Shown: positions 1 through 10,883 of the stretch, in pieces | Position numbering within the stretch: the first letter of the stretch is position 1 | Layout: every line of letters begins with the position of its first letter | Assembly (NCBI RefSeq): GCF_014839805.1 | Contig: NC_051140.1 | Coordinates: 13,661,826 to 13,725,825, forward strand | Direction of reading: 5' to 3' | Source: Manduca sexta | Taxonomy: Eukaryota; Arthropoda; Insecta; Lepidoptera; Sphingidae | DNA length: 64,000 nucleotides | Made by a program: the position numbers and the translations under genes | The notes under the pieces: model-generated | Databases searched by the model: none | What the model was told of the DNA's origin: nothing | What the model saw: only the letters and a program-made list of their open reading frames with translations

Positions 1-3000
1 ATAATAGAGCGCTACTGCCGCTGAACACGACACGCTGTCAATAGTTTAGTTCTGAACACGTAATTGATTTCAGATAGCAAATTATATTCCAATGAATCGG
101 TATCTAAGTGTATTAAATAATACATTGGAATATTGCTTGCTGTTTTCAGTGGCTGTTTAACGCGACAATGCGATTGACGCACTTGTCTCAAGCTGCAAGT
201 TTTGAATATGCATGACAAGGTTCCAGCTCAGCCGCATTCATACAGACCTCCGGCAACAGAGCGCTGCGGCTTTCCCTTTAACTAGGAATTCCAAATGAGA
301 CAACCACAAAGGATGCGCATATATTCTTAAAACTGTATTTCGTGCATACGTGACTAGTTCACTCAGACTTTGTGACATTATTTGTTATAAACGTACATGT
401 GTTGTACGTAAACTTGAACCGATTAAGATTAAATATAGTTCAAAGGCAGATTTAGTCCCTGACCAATAAAAGGAATATTTTTTATCGTTGAATTGCGTCC
501 GGTCTAGAGGGATAGCAATATAATTTCATACTACTGATACGGCGGGTAAAAAACCTATCGATGTTGAATACGCAATAGAATAAAAATGCCGAGTTATATT
601 CACTTATATTATTTCAACTGCGTTGTAAGGCTCATGACCTCTAAACCTGATACAATATGTTTGTGAGAGGATAAATGTCACACGAATGCGGATGTTGTCA
701 CTAGTTAGTCACTTGACGATAGTGCCTACCAACAAAAAACTAATGTCTAAATTATTACTACTTATGATAGAAATATGGACCTTTGTGGGCGATATTGGCG
801 AATTGAGTTGCATTCCTTGCAGATCTACCTACTCTTAGATGATTCAGGTGTGACATTTTAACAATACATTTATTTTAAAATAAGATATTTTTAGCAACAA
901 AAGTCAATGTGTTGAAATTTTTAGTTTGTAAGATGAGCAGAGTTACATAGTCGCTGTATAGGAATGTCTGCAACATTTACTGTTTCAAAACAATTTTCGT
1001 TAAAAGACAATTTCGAATATTAACTTTTCAAGATCTTTTATGTACCTAACGCTCATAATACACACGTTTAAAACCATTTTATGACCTGGGTTTGTGTATT
1101 TTACTTATATAGATGATTTTAAAACCAATATATAGATATCTACTTAGTGGTGAGAGGATTTTTGTTATAATTTACCACGCTGATTTAGTGCGGTTTGTAG
1201 ACTTAACATACCTGTGAAATTGTTTAAGTAGAATTCTCAGGTACGGGTACGATGATTTCCTTCACTGTTAAAGCAAGCCATAATAAACAAATCATAAATA
1301 CTTCCATCCTTTTATGTTATAGATGAGAAAGTAACTCTGTTTGTATGCTTTCACGCCTATAATATCACTGAACGGATTTCGATGAAAGTTGACTTGGAGA
1401 TAGTTTAAGACAGACACACACAAGGACATCTCTTTTTCATGCGGGCTGAGCCGCTTGTAAAATGTAGTACACTTATAACTTTTTAAAGTCAGTGGCCTTT
1501 TTTAATGTGTGGACCATTGGCTTTGTATTTAGTTCCATACTCGGCTATCACCGCTTTCGTTATTATATTTCATAATAGTTATTGCATTCGTAATTAGAGA
1601 TTAAATATTATAATTATGGACTATAGTATAGTTCTTCACTATAGTTATGTATGTTATAAATCTCATGGATTACATATTGTACCTTCAATTCATAAATATT
1701 CAAGGTGACAAATAGCTTCTCACCCATGAGTGCAGGATACGTGTTGACAAAAAAATCCTTGAAGACGACTTTATTGTGCTATAAGCATAAAAAGAAGCCA
1801 AGATTTACGACCTGATACATTAATGTTGTACTAAAAGTGGTATAACATAATACCTTTTCATTGCTCTCGTTCAAAAGTACGCATGGCTGTGTATGAAATA
1901 TTTACTGAAAATGATCATCAGTATTCAACGAACTGGATAATCTCTGAATCCCGATTTCCATAATCACTCCGGCGCCCATCTCTGTACTTTACAAATAATC
2001 TCCCTTTATTTTATTCAGTTAAATATAGTGTTCATTGGCCTTGTAAAGTGTCGGCAATCGTATGATGGTTTAATTTTTTATTAAAATGATATTTTGTTGG
2101 CTTCAAAAGGGAAAACTATTATACGATATATTATGAAAGGCAATTTAAAAATTAACAGCCATCACAAAATATTATATTAACGCGTAACTTAAATAAATGT
2201 TTTAGTTGGTACCTATTGTAAATTATTCTAAAAATATTTTTTTTAGAAGTATGTATTGATTTAATGTTATTTAGGGTATAGTTATTATTAGCTTCACATA
2301 TTAAATAAAACCCATATTAAGCCAATTTAGAATTAGGTATGTTAAATAATAATGAATTGTTTTATTAATTTCAAGTAAATCGTACGATTCTATCGTTATG
2401 TTGAACAAACCGCGGTAACGTGGTTTCGATAACCGCTTTTTGATTAAAGGTGTGCTTTTGTAATGAATATTCAGGTACCAATAAACATGCCTTTGTTCTA
2501 ATATTTTTATAACTTGTATTAAAATTTGTTTAGTCCTAACGTTAAATTATTTGAGTTATTTAATTATTAACAAATAAATGACTTCATGCTTGCAAAGCGT
2601 GTTATTTTGAAAATTCCTATAATAGTTGAACATCGTTTTTAAAAAATTGTTTGCGTTGTATACTACGCAGAAATATTTAATTTAAAATTGTGATAAAAGT
2701 TAACGGCTTTGATTCCGCATTGTTTAAAAACAAAAAACATATTTTATAAACATACGTTACACCATTCCATGTGCACGCCATGATATGAATATCATTTGTA
2801 TAGCCTACATTCTTTGTACATACCCTCATAAATATCACAGCCGTTGTAATTGGAATACTTTCCTAAAAAAAAGATACGCAGCTGTTGCAATTTTGACAAA
2901 TGTGTCGAATTTGTTTACTTGTTTGTGACGTTTTATTTAAATGAAATTAGGTCATGTTTCATTCTGTTATAATTTTGCAATGAATAAATTTTCATGGAAT

Positions 3001-3119
3001 TGTTACAACATTAAACGTGAAATGTTTGATGCCTAATCCTCGAAAGCTGATATCCGACGTTTAGGTAAAATTAATAATAACATATTTTTTGTATTCAAAA
3101 AGTATTTTGTTATATTGTA
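1..3119. other. AT-rich region without recognisable genes
   Basis: I see no open frame with a recognisable motif and no convincing exon. At about 1328-1462 there is a stretch resembling the degraded 3' end of a common lepidopteran repeat (the wording 'gaacggatttcgatgaaa', then a 'gcgggctgagccgc' end). The rest looks like unconstrained AT-rich DNA. Confidence 0.5.
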
Positions 3120-3335
3120 CTAGCTTTTGCTTGATTCTGTCCGCGTGAAAAAGTTTTCTGGGATAAAAGTCCCGCTCTATATATTCCCGGGATAGAAAGT
3201 AGCCAGTGTCCTTCCCAGGGTCTCAAATTATCTTCATAGTAAAATTTCATCTAAATCACAACACAAAAAAAAAACAGTTCGATCAAGTAGTTCCTGAGAT
3301 CAGCGTGTTTGAACACGAAACAATACATATCCATA
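3120..3335 (-). mobile_element. Short Helitron-like element, reverse orientation
   Basis: Read on the minus strand, this segment carries the start-like wording 'gtttgaacacgctgatctcaggaactac' in its first part and ends in 'caaaagCTAG' with T following. The same 5' and 3' wording occurs in the two longer Helitrons at 38993-39632 and 55251-56129. The 3' end is precise (CTAG at 3120-3123); the 5' limit near 3335 is approximate. It has no coding capacity and would depend on an autonomous Helitron elsewhere. Confidence 0.6.
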
Positions 3336-4417
3336 CCGTCACCTGCATGACGTTAACGCCATCTATTTTGAAATAAAAAAGAAAATAACTTGAGTTAAAA
3401 TATTAACTCATATATTTTAATGAATATTTCAATGGCTTAAGTACTACTACTCTACTCTCCATATGAAATCTTTTTAATAATATTCACCACCTAATTGCCA
3501 GGAAAATATAAATATATTTTGTAAGTCCTAAGGCTTAACATTATTACACTTAACGTAAAACAATGATATAAGAAATATAATAGAAACACTCCCTATCCTC
3601 TTATATAATTTATTTACCGCTAGTAATGTAAATTGGTAACAAACTGCCTTCACACTCTTTCAATTCCGTGAAAAACAAGTTTTTGTCGATAAGACTATAT
3701 GCGCAGTTACACGAGCCTCCGGGGGTGGGTCTTAATGGAACGACATCCGAAACGGGATAGTCTGTCGTAAATTGACGTGCTACGGCATTCCTGTGTTCTA
3801 CTCAATCTTATGCGTAAAGGCCAGCCAACATTAGCTGGTGAATTCATCTATATACCTACTCCTTGAGAGTGATTGGGTGAAGATTTCATTATGTTACAAT
3901 CTATTCTAAAAGTTTAGTCGTAGCAGTAGTGATATTGTGATTTCTTCTCGGTATAACTTTGGAATTTGTGCCCGGTATGGCGATAGGCTCGTCCTCTATC
4001 ACATCATGGGATATACACGATGAATAGTTCATTATTACGCATCTTCTTAGCCCTCCGGGGATAAATAACATGAATCCGTGTATATGTGCAGTCGTAGGAG
4101 AATTGGAATTAAACGTCCACGTGCAACTTAGGTTTTGTAAAAGCGGATTTTAATCCAAAAATAACTTAAAAAAAACTTGCATATTTTGTATAGTAGTCAG
4201 ATGGATTTTTAGCCATGTTAATGTTGTGTACTAAGCTTAACTTTATGTTCATGTAAGGAAGTCGCTTACATAATTAAGTATCATGGTAACCTCAATTCGC
4301 GAGAACTTTGAAATCAACTTTATTTTGATAAATAATTCCTTTCTAGATTTAGTTGTACTGAAGTATAAGTATTTCTTCCGGATATATAATAAAAAAAATC
4401 AGGTACAGGTTACGTAA
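3336..4417. other. Non-coding stretch, nothing recognised
   Basis: No exon, RNA gene or repeat that I can name. A small inverted repeat (gagttaa/ttaactc) lies near 3391. Confidence 0.4.
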
Positions 4418-4553
4418 GAGTATTGGGTGGATAAATTACGTAAATCATATAATGACTTCACAATAGCAGTTGCAAAGGAAAATGTGCCTTATTTTCAAAG
4501 AAGCTTCACTAGATTTAAAATTCAAATGGCTTCATACTCGCAGAAATTGAAGG
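4418..4553 (+). other. Possible unidentified exon
   Basis: An open frame of about 45 codons runs from a possible acceptor (cgtaag, ending 4417) to a possible donor (ttgaag|gtatgt, about 4553). The peptide is hydrophilic and contains KSYNDFTIAVAKENVPYF. It matches no family I know. The short length and weak acceptor make chance a real possibility. It may belong with the open frame at 4712-4928. Confidence 0.2.
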
Positions 4554-4711
4554 TATGTTCCGCAATCTACGGACAAGTTTACTTTGTATTGAAAATGTTC
4601 TGTATGGGTCGTATCCGCCGGCGATGCTCCGCTCCGCACTGCCGTGTTCAAATTCAACACATTTTTGCTTAAAATCTTATCTAAATTACTTACTGTGTGC
4701 AAACAATCTAA

Positions 4712-4928
4712 TATTTGGTATTGATTGTTTTAAATTATACGGAGTATATAGGAATAATATTATATATGTTCAAAGCACGAGACATTTACCGAAAATCTAT
4801 TTATAACGGGCTCCAAGAATCACTAATACGATTCCTGAGAATCAATTTTAATCAACAATACAAACAGAATTTGTACGATTTTTTAGGCATTGAGAGCAAA
4901 ATTCCACAAATTTCATTGTTAATGGATG
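4712..4928 (+). pseudogene. Unidentified open frame interrupted by the BEL/Pao insertion
   Basis: The frame is open from just after a TAA at 4709. It begins with a hydrophobic, membrane-like segment (LVLIVLNYTEYIGIILYMF), followed by a charged stretch with NGLQESL. It is cut at codon ATG GAT G by the retrotransposon. The sequence right of the element, skipping one copy of the GGATG duplication, keeps the frame open for about ten more codons and then reads TAA (near 11325). A hydrophobic segment followed by such a loop vaguely recalls tetraspanins, but no CCG motif is present, so no family is assigned. It may be a disrupted exon or a chance open frame. Confidence 0.25.
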
Positions 4929-5319
4929 TGTTATGTAATAGATGGTAATACATAAATTTTTCTTCGGCCAACGTGCGGACTTCTCGATCCTGTGTGGTCT
5001 TATACATACATACTAATATATAGCTAAACAAACTCACCCCAATTTCCTTGTTCTTAATGCATGTGCTCCCGGGAGCCCCTTTTGTTCCGATTTATAAATT
5101 ATAATTCTCTTTGCCGACTCCGATAGTAGTTTTTTCTTCCATAATCAGGTCATTCTCTTTTTTTTTTTAATAATATTTGACAGTTTCTTTTACCCCCACC
5201 GAAAAGATTTTATATTCGAATACATACTATATATATATTTATGTGTGTTGTGTTGTGTGTAAATTAATTTGGCCGAATCTGTCCGCGCTTCCAAATAATG
5301 AACTAATAAAAATTAAACA
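4929..5319 (-). repeat. BEL/Pao LTR (3' LTR of the element)
   Basis: 391 bp, TGTTATG...TTAAACA. It matches the LTR at 10903-11292 except for two substitutions around 5150 and length variation in an adjacent T tract. Because the element reads on the minus strand, this is its downstream LTR. The internal side (5320-5331, purine-rich on the minus strand: GGGCGGCGGGA) is a likely polypurine tract. Confidence 0.93.
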
Positions 5320-5499
5320 TCCCGCCGCCCGAGAAAGGCTGTGAAAAGCCTTTATCAAATAACACAACAAGCCCCTTTCATTGAAAGTTATACTAACATT
5401 CTAAAACATAAGCACGCAATATAAATATAATAAGTAATTAACCATTAAAGCATCGGAATGGAAAGAAAAAAAAAAAATCTTTATCACTGGAAACTAATC

Positions 5500-6553
5500 C
5501 AGCGGCAACTTCGCAATTTTTACTACAGGCCTCAGTAAATTCCCTGAGGCAGTCTTTAACCTGACAATTCGGATAACCCCATCAATCCCAGGTAAAAGTT
5601 CTAAAACTCTCCCTCTCTTCCATTTAAGGACAGGGACATTTCTCCTCTTTTATTAAAACGAGGTCCCCTACTTTAGGTGGATCAACCGGCGTTGTCCATT
5701 TGTTACGATTCTGGAGACAGTGTAGGTAACGGTCACTCCATTGTTTCCAGAAACGTTGACCTATAGCCTGAACTAATCTAAAACGTCCCAACCGCGTATT
5801 AACTACGTGTTCCAAATTATACTCAGGCACAGAAAGGAATGACTTGCCGACCAAGAAATGTGCTGGGGTCAACACTTCGAGATCCGTAGGATCATTTGAT
5901 AGAGGACATAGTGGGCGAGAGTTGAGTACTGCTTCAACTCTTGTGAACACTGTCGACAATTCCTCATAAGTCAAAACCTGCTCCCCGATCATCCGCTTTA
6001 ATAAGGTTTTTGCAGATTTGACAGCCGCTTCAAACAATCCCCGAAGTGAGGTCCCGAAGGCACATTGAATAACCAAGTAATACTACTCTTGGCTGCAAAA
6101 TTCTTAAGACTATTCTCAACTTCCCTATTCCGAAGATACTTGTCAACCTCGTTGAGGTGTTTGTTTGTTCCTACATAATTAGTACCATTATCAGAACGTA
6201 TCACACTCGGGAGTCCGCGCCGAGATGTGAAACGCGTCAACGCAGCTCCGAACGCTTCTGTTGTCAAGTCTCCAACAACCTCCAAATGCACCGCTTTGGT
6301 TGCAGAGCAGACAAAAAAACACAAATATGCCTTTAAAATTTTTGCATTGAAAAAGGTCCTGCAAAATCCGTTTGCACTGTATGGAATATACCATCCGGCC
6401 TGGCCTTATACCTGAAACGCGATATATGCTTAAAAATTCGACTCCGAATGGCATGCCGAGCCACACGATTTTTATCCGCATTTGGCTTAAAAATACCGTG
6501 ATGAGGTATAATGTACCCTTTACCATTTGCATAGTCATCTGGTTGCCGATCAC
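5500..6553 (-). pseudogene. BEL/Pao integrase core and C-terminus, frameshifted
   Basis: Three overlapping minus frames together cover an integrase. The piece at 5998-6324 has the core with DNGTNYVG (second catalytic Asp). The frame then changes near 6060 into 5624-6076, which carries the GLFEAAVKSAK segment with the catalytic Glu, followed by the BEL/Pao C-terminal region (TPAHFLVG, then FWKQWSDRYL). The first catalytic Asp region (DFAGPF) lies in the preceding frame near 6365-6380. The C-terminus continues to about 5500 through a further frame change. Two or more frame changes mean no intact integrase can be made from this copy. Confidence 0.85.
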
Positions 6554-7226
6554 AGACAGACATATGCCCTAATTTTTCATAATCTCGCATAAATGCAATA
6601 TACTTTTCCCGCAATGCCTCATTCGAGATTAACCGCCTTTCCATAACCATGAACCGTTTCTTGGCTATCGAAATTGAATCCCCCAATTCAGGTTTATCGT
6701 CTAAAAAGGGTAACCGCACTATATATCTCCCCGTTTGATCCCGTTGATGCGTTTCACAAAACCTATTTTCGCAATCCGCATCTTCAGGATTAACTAAAAC
6801 CGAATCCGGTATATCTTCCACTTCCCAGAATTTTTCTAAAATCTGGTTTGTGGTAACATATGCCGCGAAAAATGTTTGAGTCCGCTCATCACATTGAGAA
6901 ACCTTATGGGTTACTGGACCCATCAATACGTAACCAAACACCGTATTCATTGCGCGTGGCAAATAATCATTAACTTTCACACAATCACCAATCATGATTT
7001 CACCCATTAGATCAGCACCTATTAAAATATCAACCGGTCGACTAACAAAGAATTGGTCATCCGCTAAATAGATACCTCTATACCATTCCGCAAAATTTTG
7101 AGACAGAGTTTGAGTCGGCAGGTTATGAGTGATAGTGCCTAATACTATTGCCTTTGTTACCAATCTAGGCTGTTCCGAATATTTAGGACACATAACCAGA
7201 TTCACACCTCCCCTACAATCACTCAC
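6333..7226 (-). pseudogene. BEL/Pao pol fragment: protease C-terminus joined to integrase across a large deletion
   Basis: The first half matches the region between protease and reverse transcriptase of BEL/Pao polyproteins: VDILIGADLMGE, FWEVEDIP, TGRYIVRLPF, then FMRDYEKLGHM and YIIPHHG. In a full element the reverse transcriptase palm should follow. Here, a few residues after IPHHG (near 6490), the frame goes straight to a basic stretch and DFAGPF, the start of the integrase catalytic core. The deleted part would encode the reverse transcriptase, RNase H and the integrase zinc-binding N-terminus. I estimate 2-3 kb missing, from what BEL/Pao elements usually contain. Confidence 0.85.
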
Positions 7227-7999
7227 AAGTCCTCCCCTAAACCCGTGACCGAAATAGAGTTTGACTTAAATCGTTTTAACCCAAGCCTTTTAACAACAGT
7301 ATCGGTGATAAATGTAGTCTGACTACCCCCATCTAGTAGAGCACGAACTTCATGGTACTCCCCATATCTGTCCATGACACGTACTATAGCTGTTGCTAGT
7401 AGCACTGTCCGCCTATAGTTTTTATTTATGTTAGAGACAGATAAAGTTATATCATCATCCACTGCTGATGCAGTTACCCCATGATGATCTTTAACTGGTC
7501 CCCCTACCCTAGCTGTGGTACAAGTAGCCTTTTCCCCACCAGTGTCCAATTTGTGTGTAACTACCCGATTTTCATTAGCACTTGGTGAACGTGGTCCACC
7601 ACTCGATCGTGGAACCCCTGACACGTCCCCTGCTGTAACCACCGGCCGCAAATCAAAGTGGATAAGGTAGTGGTGTTTATTAGAATTGCATTTGTAACAT
7701 GACCAACTCGATACGCACTGATCAATACTGTGCTTCCCTAAACACCTAAAACAAAGCCGAAATTCTTTTACACGCTCCTTTCGCTGGTGTGGATTCAATG
7801 CTAAAAATTTCACACATTTTGATAAATGATGACTTCCTTGCTTACATAGCTTGCAAACCATCATTGGTTCACCTGCAAACGTGGCATGGTGTGTCCGAGA
7901 ATTCACAGAGCCACTCTTACCGCTTTGACCATCGCCACTAGACTCTAAGATCCTAACTTCCTTCTCCAAAAACTGAATCAAATCAGAAAAATCAGGCAA
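7223..7999 (-). pseudogene. BEL/Pao Gag C-terminus with zinc knuckles, plus protease
   Basis: A minus frame of 258 residues. The N-terminal part holds cysteine/histidine clusters of the Gag nucleocapsid type (CKLCKQGSHHLSKC, CFRCLGKHSIDQC, CYKCNSNKHH). The C-terminal part is a retropepsin-like aspartic protease with LLDGGSQTTFI, where D-G-G replaces the usual D-S/T-G, as is common in BEL/Pao. The frame ends TGA just after VTGLGEDL and the next pol piece lies in another frame, so a frame change sits near 7226-7240. Upstream it overlaps the Gag frame at 7978-8823, which is also shifted. Confidence 0.85.
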
Positions 8000-8823
8000 T
8001 TCCTTGTTAGATAACCTAGCTTCAAAACGTTTTTCAAACTAGAGTCAAGTTTTTGAAAATTTATATAAAATAAAAGATAAGACCACTCCGATACAGGGAA
8101 ATTCATTTTTTCTAACCCCTTTGTATTCACAACCAAAGTGTTAAAAAATTGTTTCAAAGAAGAATAATTATTGATAACCCTAGTCGTTGCCAACAAATTT
8201 TGTAACAATTTATCGGCTAATGCTCGTTTGTTACCATATTGTCTTTTCAACAAATCCAAAGCTATTGAATAATTGTCGCCTGTGACGGACAAATGCTTAG
8301 TAAGACTCTTTGGCTCGTCATCAAGAGACCCCAGTAAGTAATATAATTTCTCAGTATCAGACAATTTTGGATCTTTACCAACCAATGATTCAAATAATTC
8401 CATAAAAGATGTAAATTCCTCTAATTTCCCGTTAAAGGTTTGTAACCGAACTTTTGGTAAAATGGCATGCTCGTTCCTTTTCCTATCTGTGGAAGAAGCA
8501 GTGCCATATTCAGACCGACAGCTGCCCTCAGGAAATAAATCTAAAAACTTCCGTTTCACATCATAATATTTTTGGTTATATACCATGTATTTTTGGGTAA
8601 ACTCTTCTATTTCAAATTCATCCTCCAAGTTAGCTAGGTACTCCATATGACTAGAAGTGAATTCCGTGTAAATGTGTTCCAAATCGGCATATCTTATTTT
8701 GAATTCACTTCTTTCTCCCTCCGTACATAGCCCTGACTGTAAAATCTCGTGAAGTTTGTTTAAATTTAATAACGCTGTATCATACTTCACTTTTAAAAGT
8801 CTTAGTTGATTTTTAGGAGGCAT
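7978..8823 (-). CDS. BEL/Pao Gag N-terminal part
   Basis: A 281-residue minus frame that starts at an ATG in the usual place for BEL/Pao Gag (basic start MPPKNQLRLLKVKYD). It contains the typical central part LPKVRLQTFNGKLEEFTSF, then LYYLLGSL and SIALDLLKRQYGNK. These match the DUF1759-type capsid region of BEL/Pao polyproteins. The frame leaves the Gag reading near 8030, at a run of A (TTG AAA AAC), and ends 16 codons later. The correct continuation (KELPDFSDLIQFLEKEV) lies in the -1 frame, so a one-base loss is the simplest explanation. Confidence 0.85.
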   Translation of the reverse strand: MPPKNQLRLLKVKYDTALLNLNKLHEILQSGLCTEGERSEFKIRYADLEHIYTEFTSSHMEYLANLEDEFEIEEFTQKYMVYNQKYYDVKRKFLDLFPEGSCRSEYGTASSTDRKRNEHAILPKVRLQTFNGKLEEFTSFMELFESLVGKDPKLSDTEKLYYLLGSLDDEPKSLTKHLSVTGDNYSIALDLLKRQYGNKRALADKLLQNLLATTRVINNYSSLKQFFNTLVVNTKGLEKMNFPVSEWSYLLFYINFQKLDSSLKNVLKLGYLTRNCLIFLI

Positions 8824-8939
8824 TTTAAGGAAATTTAAAATTATTAAATATTAAAATAAAAGAATACTCCCTCAGACAATTTGAGGCCCGCAATAAAATA
8901 TCTATATTGTTATTCAAAAGCAAGGAATACAAATACTTC

Positions 8940-9018
8940 AGGTGGATTTGAACCCGCGTCCAAGATCACACCACACTATGAAATTATACCGCACCAACCG
9001 CTAGACCGCTAAGCGACA
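8940..9018 (-). repeat. tRNA-like segment in the BEL leader
   Basis: On the minus strand this stretch has a box-B-like GGTTCAAATCC (8944-8954) about 40 bases after a box-A-like TAGCGGTTGG (around 8994-9003), the spacing of an internal Pol III promoter. I could not fold an acceptor stem, so it is not a normal tRNA gene. It may be a tRNA-derived fragment or SINE head captured in the retrotransposon leader. Confidence 0.35.
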
Positions 9019-9154
9019 AGAGAAAATCGCTTTTCAAATACTTTTCTGACATACAATTGTCAGACACGCAAATAAAAAATGTCACCATAAAAATAAATTA
9101 TTATTTGCGTTTTATATTAATATAATCCCTAAAACCGCATAACCGCACAAAATA

Positions 9155-9183
9155 CCTAGTCTTGCCATAAATATTGTAATAAA
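9155..9183 (+). repeat. Mariner left terminal inverted repeat
   Basis: CCTAGTCTTGCCATAAATAT... follows TA 9153-9154. It pairs with 10432-10460 read in reverse, with a few mismatches. Confidence 0.85.
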
Positions 9184-9277
9184 GAAAAAAGAAAATTGTT
9201 AACTGCAAATAACATTTATTACTTTTACAGTGTGTCAGTTTAATACATAAATATAAAACAATTAAAAATATAAAAGC

Positions 9278-10318
9278 TTATTCGAAGTGGTCTCCATTGG
9301 CTGCAATACAGTCCTTTAAACGATGAGGCCAGTTATCAATAGAAGCACGCACTCTTTCCATGGGAAAATTCTTCACTGCCAATCGTATAGATTGTTTTAG
9401 GGACTCCAAATTATCATGGCGTTTAGAGCAAGCTGTACTCTCTAAAACTGACCACAAATCATAATCCAGCGGATTAAGATCGGGACTAGACGACGGCCAG
9501 TCTTCAGCTCTGATGAAGTCCGAAACGTTCGATTCCAACCAAGACTGCGTGGACCGAGCTTTATGACCCGGCGCCGAGTCTTGCTGGAAGGACCATACTT
9601 GGTTATTGAACATGGTGATGTTAAGGGGCTTAACTACCTTCTCAAGAATGGTATCTTGATACACTTGTGCCGATGTTTTGATACCTTTTTCACAAAAATA
9701 TGGCTCAGTCACTCCTTCATAGCTAACACCCCACCAAACCATCACTGAAGTCGGATAATGTCCACGTTGCACTCTGTCGACTAATTGGGAAGCTTCCTTA
9801 GAGCTTTGAGCATAAATACGGTCATTTTGTTTGTTAAAATGTTGCTCAATTGTAAAAATTTTCTCATCCGTAAACAAAATTTTTCTGTGACCTCCCTTTG
9901 CGTACCGCTTCAGTAGTTGTTTCGATTTTACCACCCTATTCTTCTTTAAATTATCAGTTAAGAAATGGCCAGTGCGTCTCTTATAGGCTGCAAGTCCTAA
10001 GTCATCTTTTAAAATACGCGACATGGTTCTAGGTGCTATCTTCATTTCCCGAGATAAAATCTTTTGCTTTCGGACAGGATTTCTTCGAATTCTTTCCCTT
10101 ACTGCTTTGACCACCTTTTTCGTACGAACACTACGTGGACGGCCAGATCTTTTTCTGTCACAAACAGAGGAGGTCTCATTGTACCTATTAATAGCCCGGT
10201 ACACAAACATTTTACTAATACCAAGTGTATGGAGAGTTTTAAAAATTGCATTTGGCTCCATACCTACTTTGTGTAATGCTATCACAGCGATTCGGTTCTC
10301 TTTATCACCCCACACCAT
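9278..10318 (-). CDS. Mariner transposase, DD37D (maT-like), open frame
   Basis: 346 residues if the start is the Met of MVWGDKENR at 10318. An earlier in-frame Met at 10372 would add 18 residues unlike the family start, so I prefer 10318. The N-terminal half is a paired helix-turn-helix DNA-binding region with the linker motif GRPR at about residues 59-62. The catalytic domain has Asp151 (FTDEK), Asp247 (QQDSAPGHKA) and Asp285 (SPDLNPLDYDLW). There are 37 residues between the second and third Asp, the DD37D signature. WWG at 195-197 and NPLDYDLW are family-typical. No stop or frameshift is visible and the length is normal. It may encode an active cut-and-paste transposase, but activity cannot be judged from sequence. 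Confidence 0.92.
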   Translation of the reverse strand: MVWGDKENRIAVIALHKVGMEPNAIFKTLHTLGISKMFVYRAINRYNETSSVCDRKRSGRPRSVRTKKVVKAVRERIRRNPVRKQKILSREMKIAPRTMSRILKDDLGLAAYKRRTGHFLTDNLKKNRVVKSKQLLKRYAKGGHRKILFTDEKIFTIEQHFNKQNDRIYAQSSKEASQLVDRVQRGHYPTSVMVWWGVSYEGVTEPYFCEKGIKTSAQVYQDTILEKVVKPLNITMFNNQVWSFQQDSAPGHKARSTQSWLESNVSDFIRAEDWPSSSPDLNPLDYDLWSVLESTACSKRHDNLESLKQSIRLAVKNFPMERVRASIDNWPHRLKDCIAANGDHFE

Positions 10319-10431
10319 TTTAATATCGCAAAATATTTTACAATGTATTGGCGCCAAAATGAGAAAACACAATGAACAATCGTATAAAAATGACAGATTC
10401 GAAATTCAAATGTAATATTTTTTTATAATTA

Positions 10432-10460
10432 AGTGTAACAGTATTTATGGCCAGACTAAG
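10432..10460 (-). repeat. Mariner right terminal inverted repeat
   Basis: On the reverse strand it reads CTTAGTCTGGCCATAAATAC..., the partner of 9155-9183. TA follows at 10461-10462. Confidence 0.85.
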
Positions 10461-10462
10461 TA

Positions 10463-10883
10463 TATGTATATTAGACCACTTACACAAATATTAATTCTTC
10501 CACAAAGAAACGTACACAGACTAGACCAAATCAATTTCGTTGTGAGTGTGCAATGTATCTTTTGGATACGTAATGTATGTCATATTATAATAAGGGAAAC
10601 GAAATAAATATATGTGTAGCCCTACCGCAATATTATGAGTTTCTCTGTGAAGTGTGAAAAAGAGAAATGGCAGCTATCACTGCAAAAATATGACTTTAAA
10701 CAATATCCGCAAAATCCGCAATATATATATTATTCGTGTTTATGATCCGCATAACCACGAATAAATATTACCTTATCAAAGTATTCATACACCGCCAGAA
10801 TACTTCGAGAAGGAACCGATAGTGTTTTCTTTGTACAGAAAGAGAACCCCGCACATCAGCGGAAGCCGCTAAAAACCAGTATA
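10463..10883 (-). other. BEL leader between mariner and primer binding site
   Basis: Non-coding 5' leader of the BEL element. Several 'ccgcaaaatccgcaatat' and 'ccgcataaccac' wordings here recall 'accgcataaccgcac' left of the mariner (9132-9150), so the leader seems to contain short imperfect repeats on both sides of the insertion. Confidence 0.5.

Larger units (their letters stand above)
9153..10462 (-). mobile_element. Tc1/mariner transposon, DD37D (maT-like), nested in the BEL element
   Basis: The element spans 9155-10460 (1306 bp), flanked by TA dinucleotides (9153-9154 and 10461-10462). Its terminal inverted repeats are imperfect, about 28 bp long: CCTAGTCTTGCCATAAATA on the left against CTTAGTCTGGCCATAAATA from the right on the reverse strand. 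It contains one uninterrupted minus-strand transposase frame. It interrupts the BEL leader between the primer binding site and Gag, so it arrived after the BEL sequence. Size, TA target and catalytic spacing fit the maT group of Tc1/mariner. Confidence 0.92.

Noticed and set aside
9563..10415. Plus-strand open frames across the mariner
   Set aside because: Shadows of the intact transposase on the minus strand.
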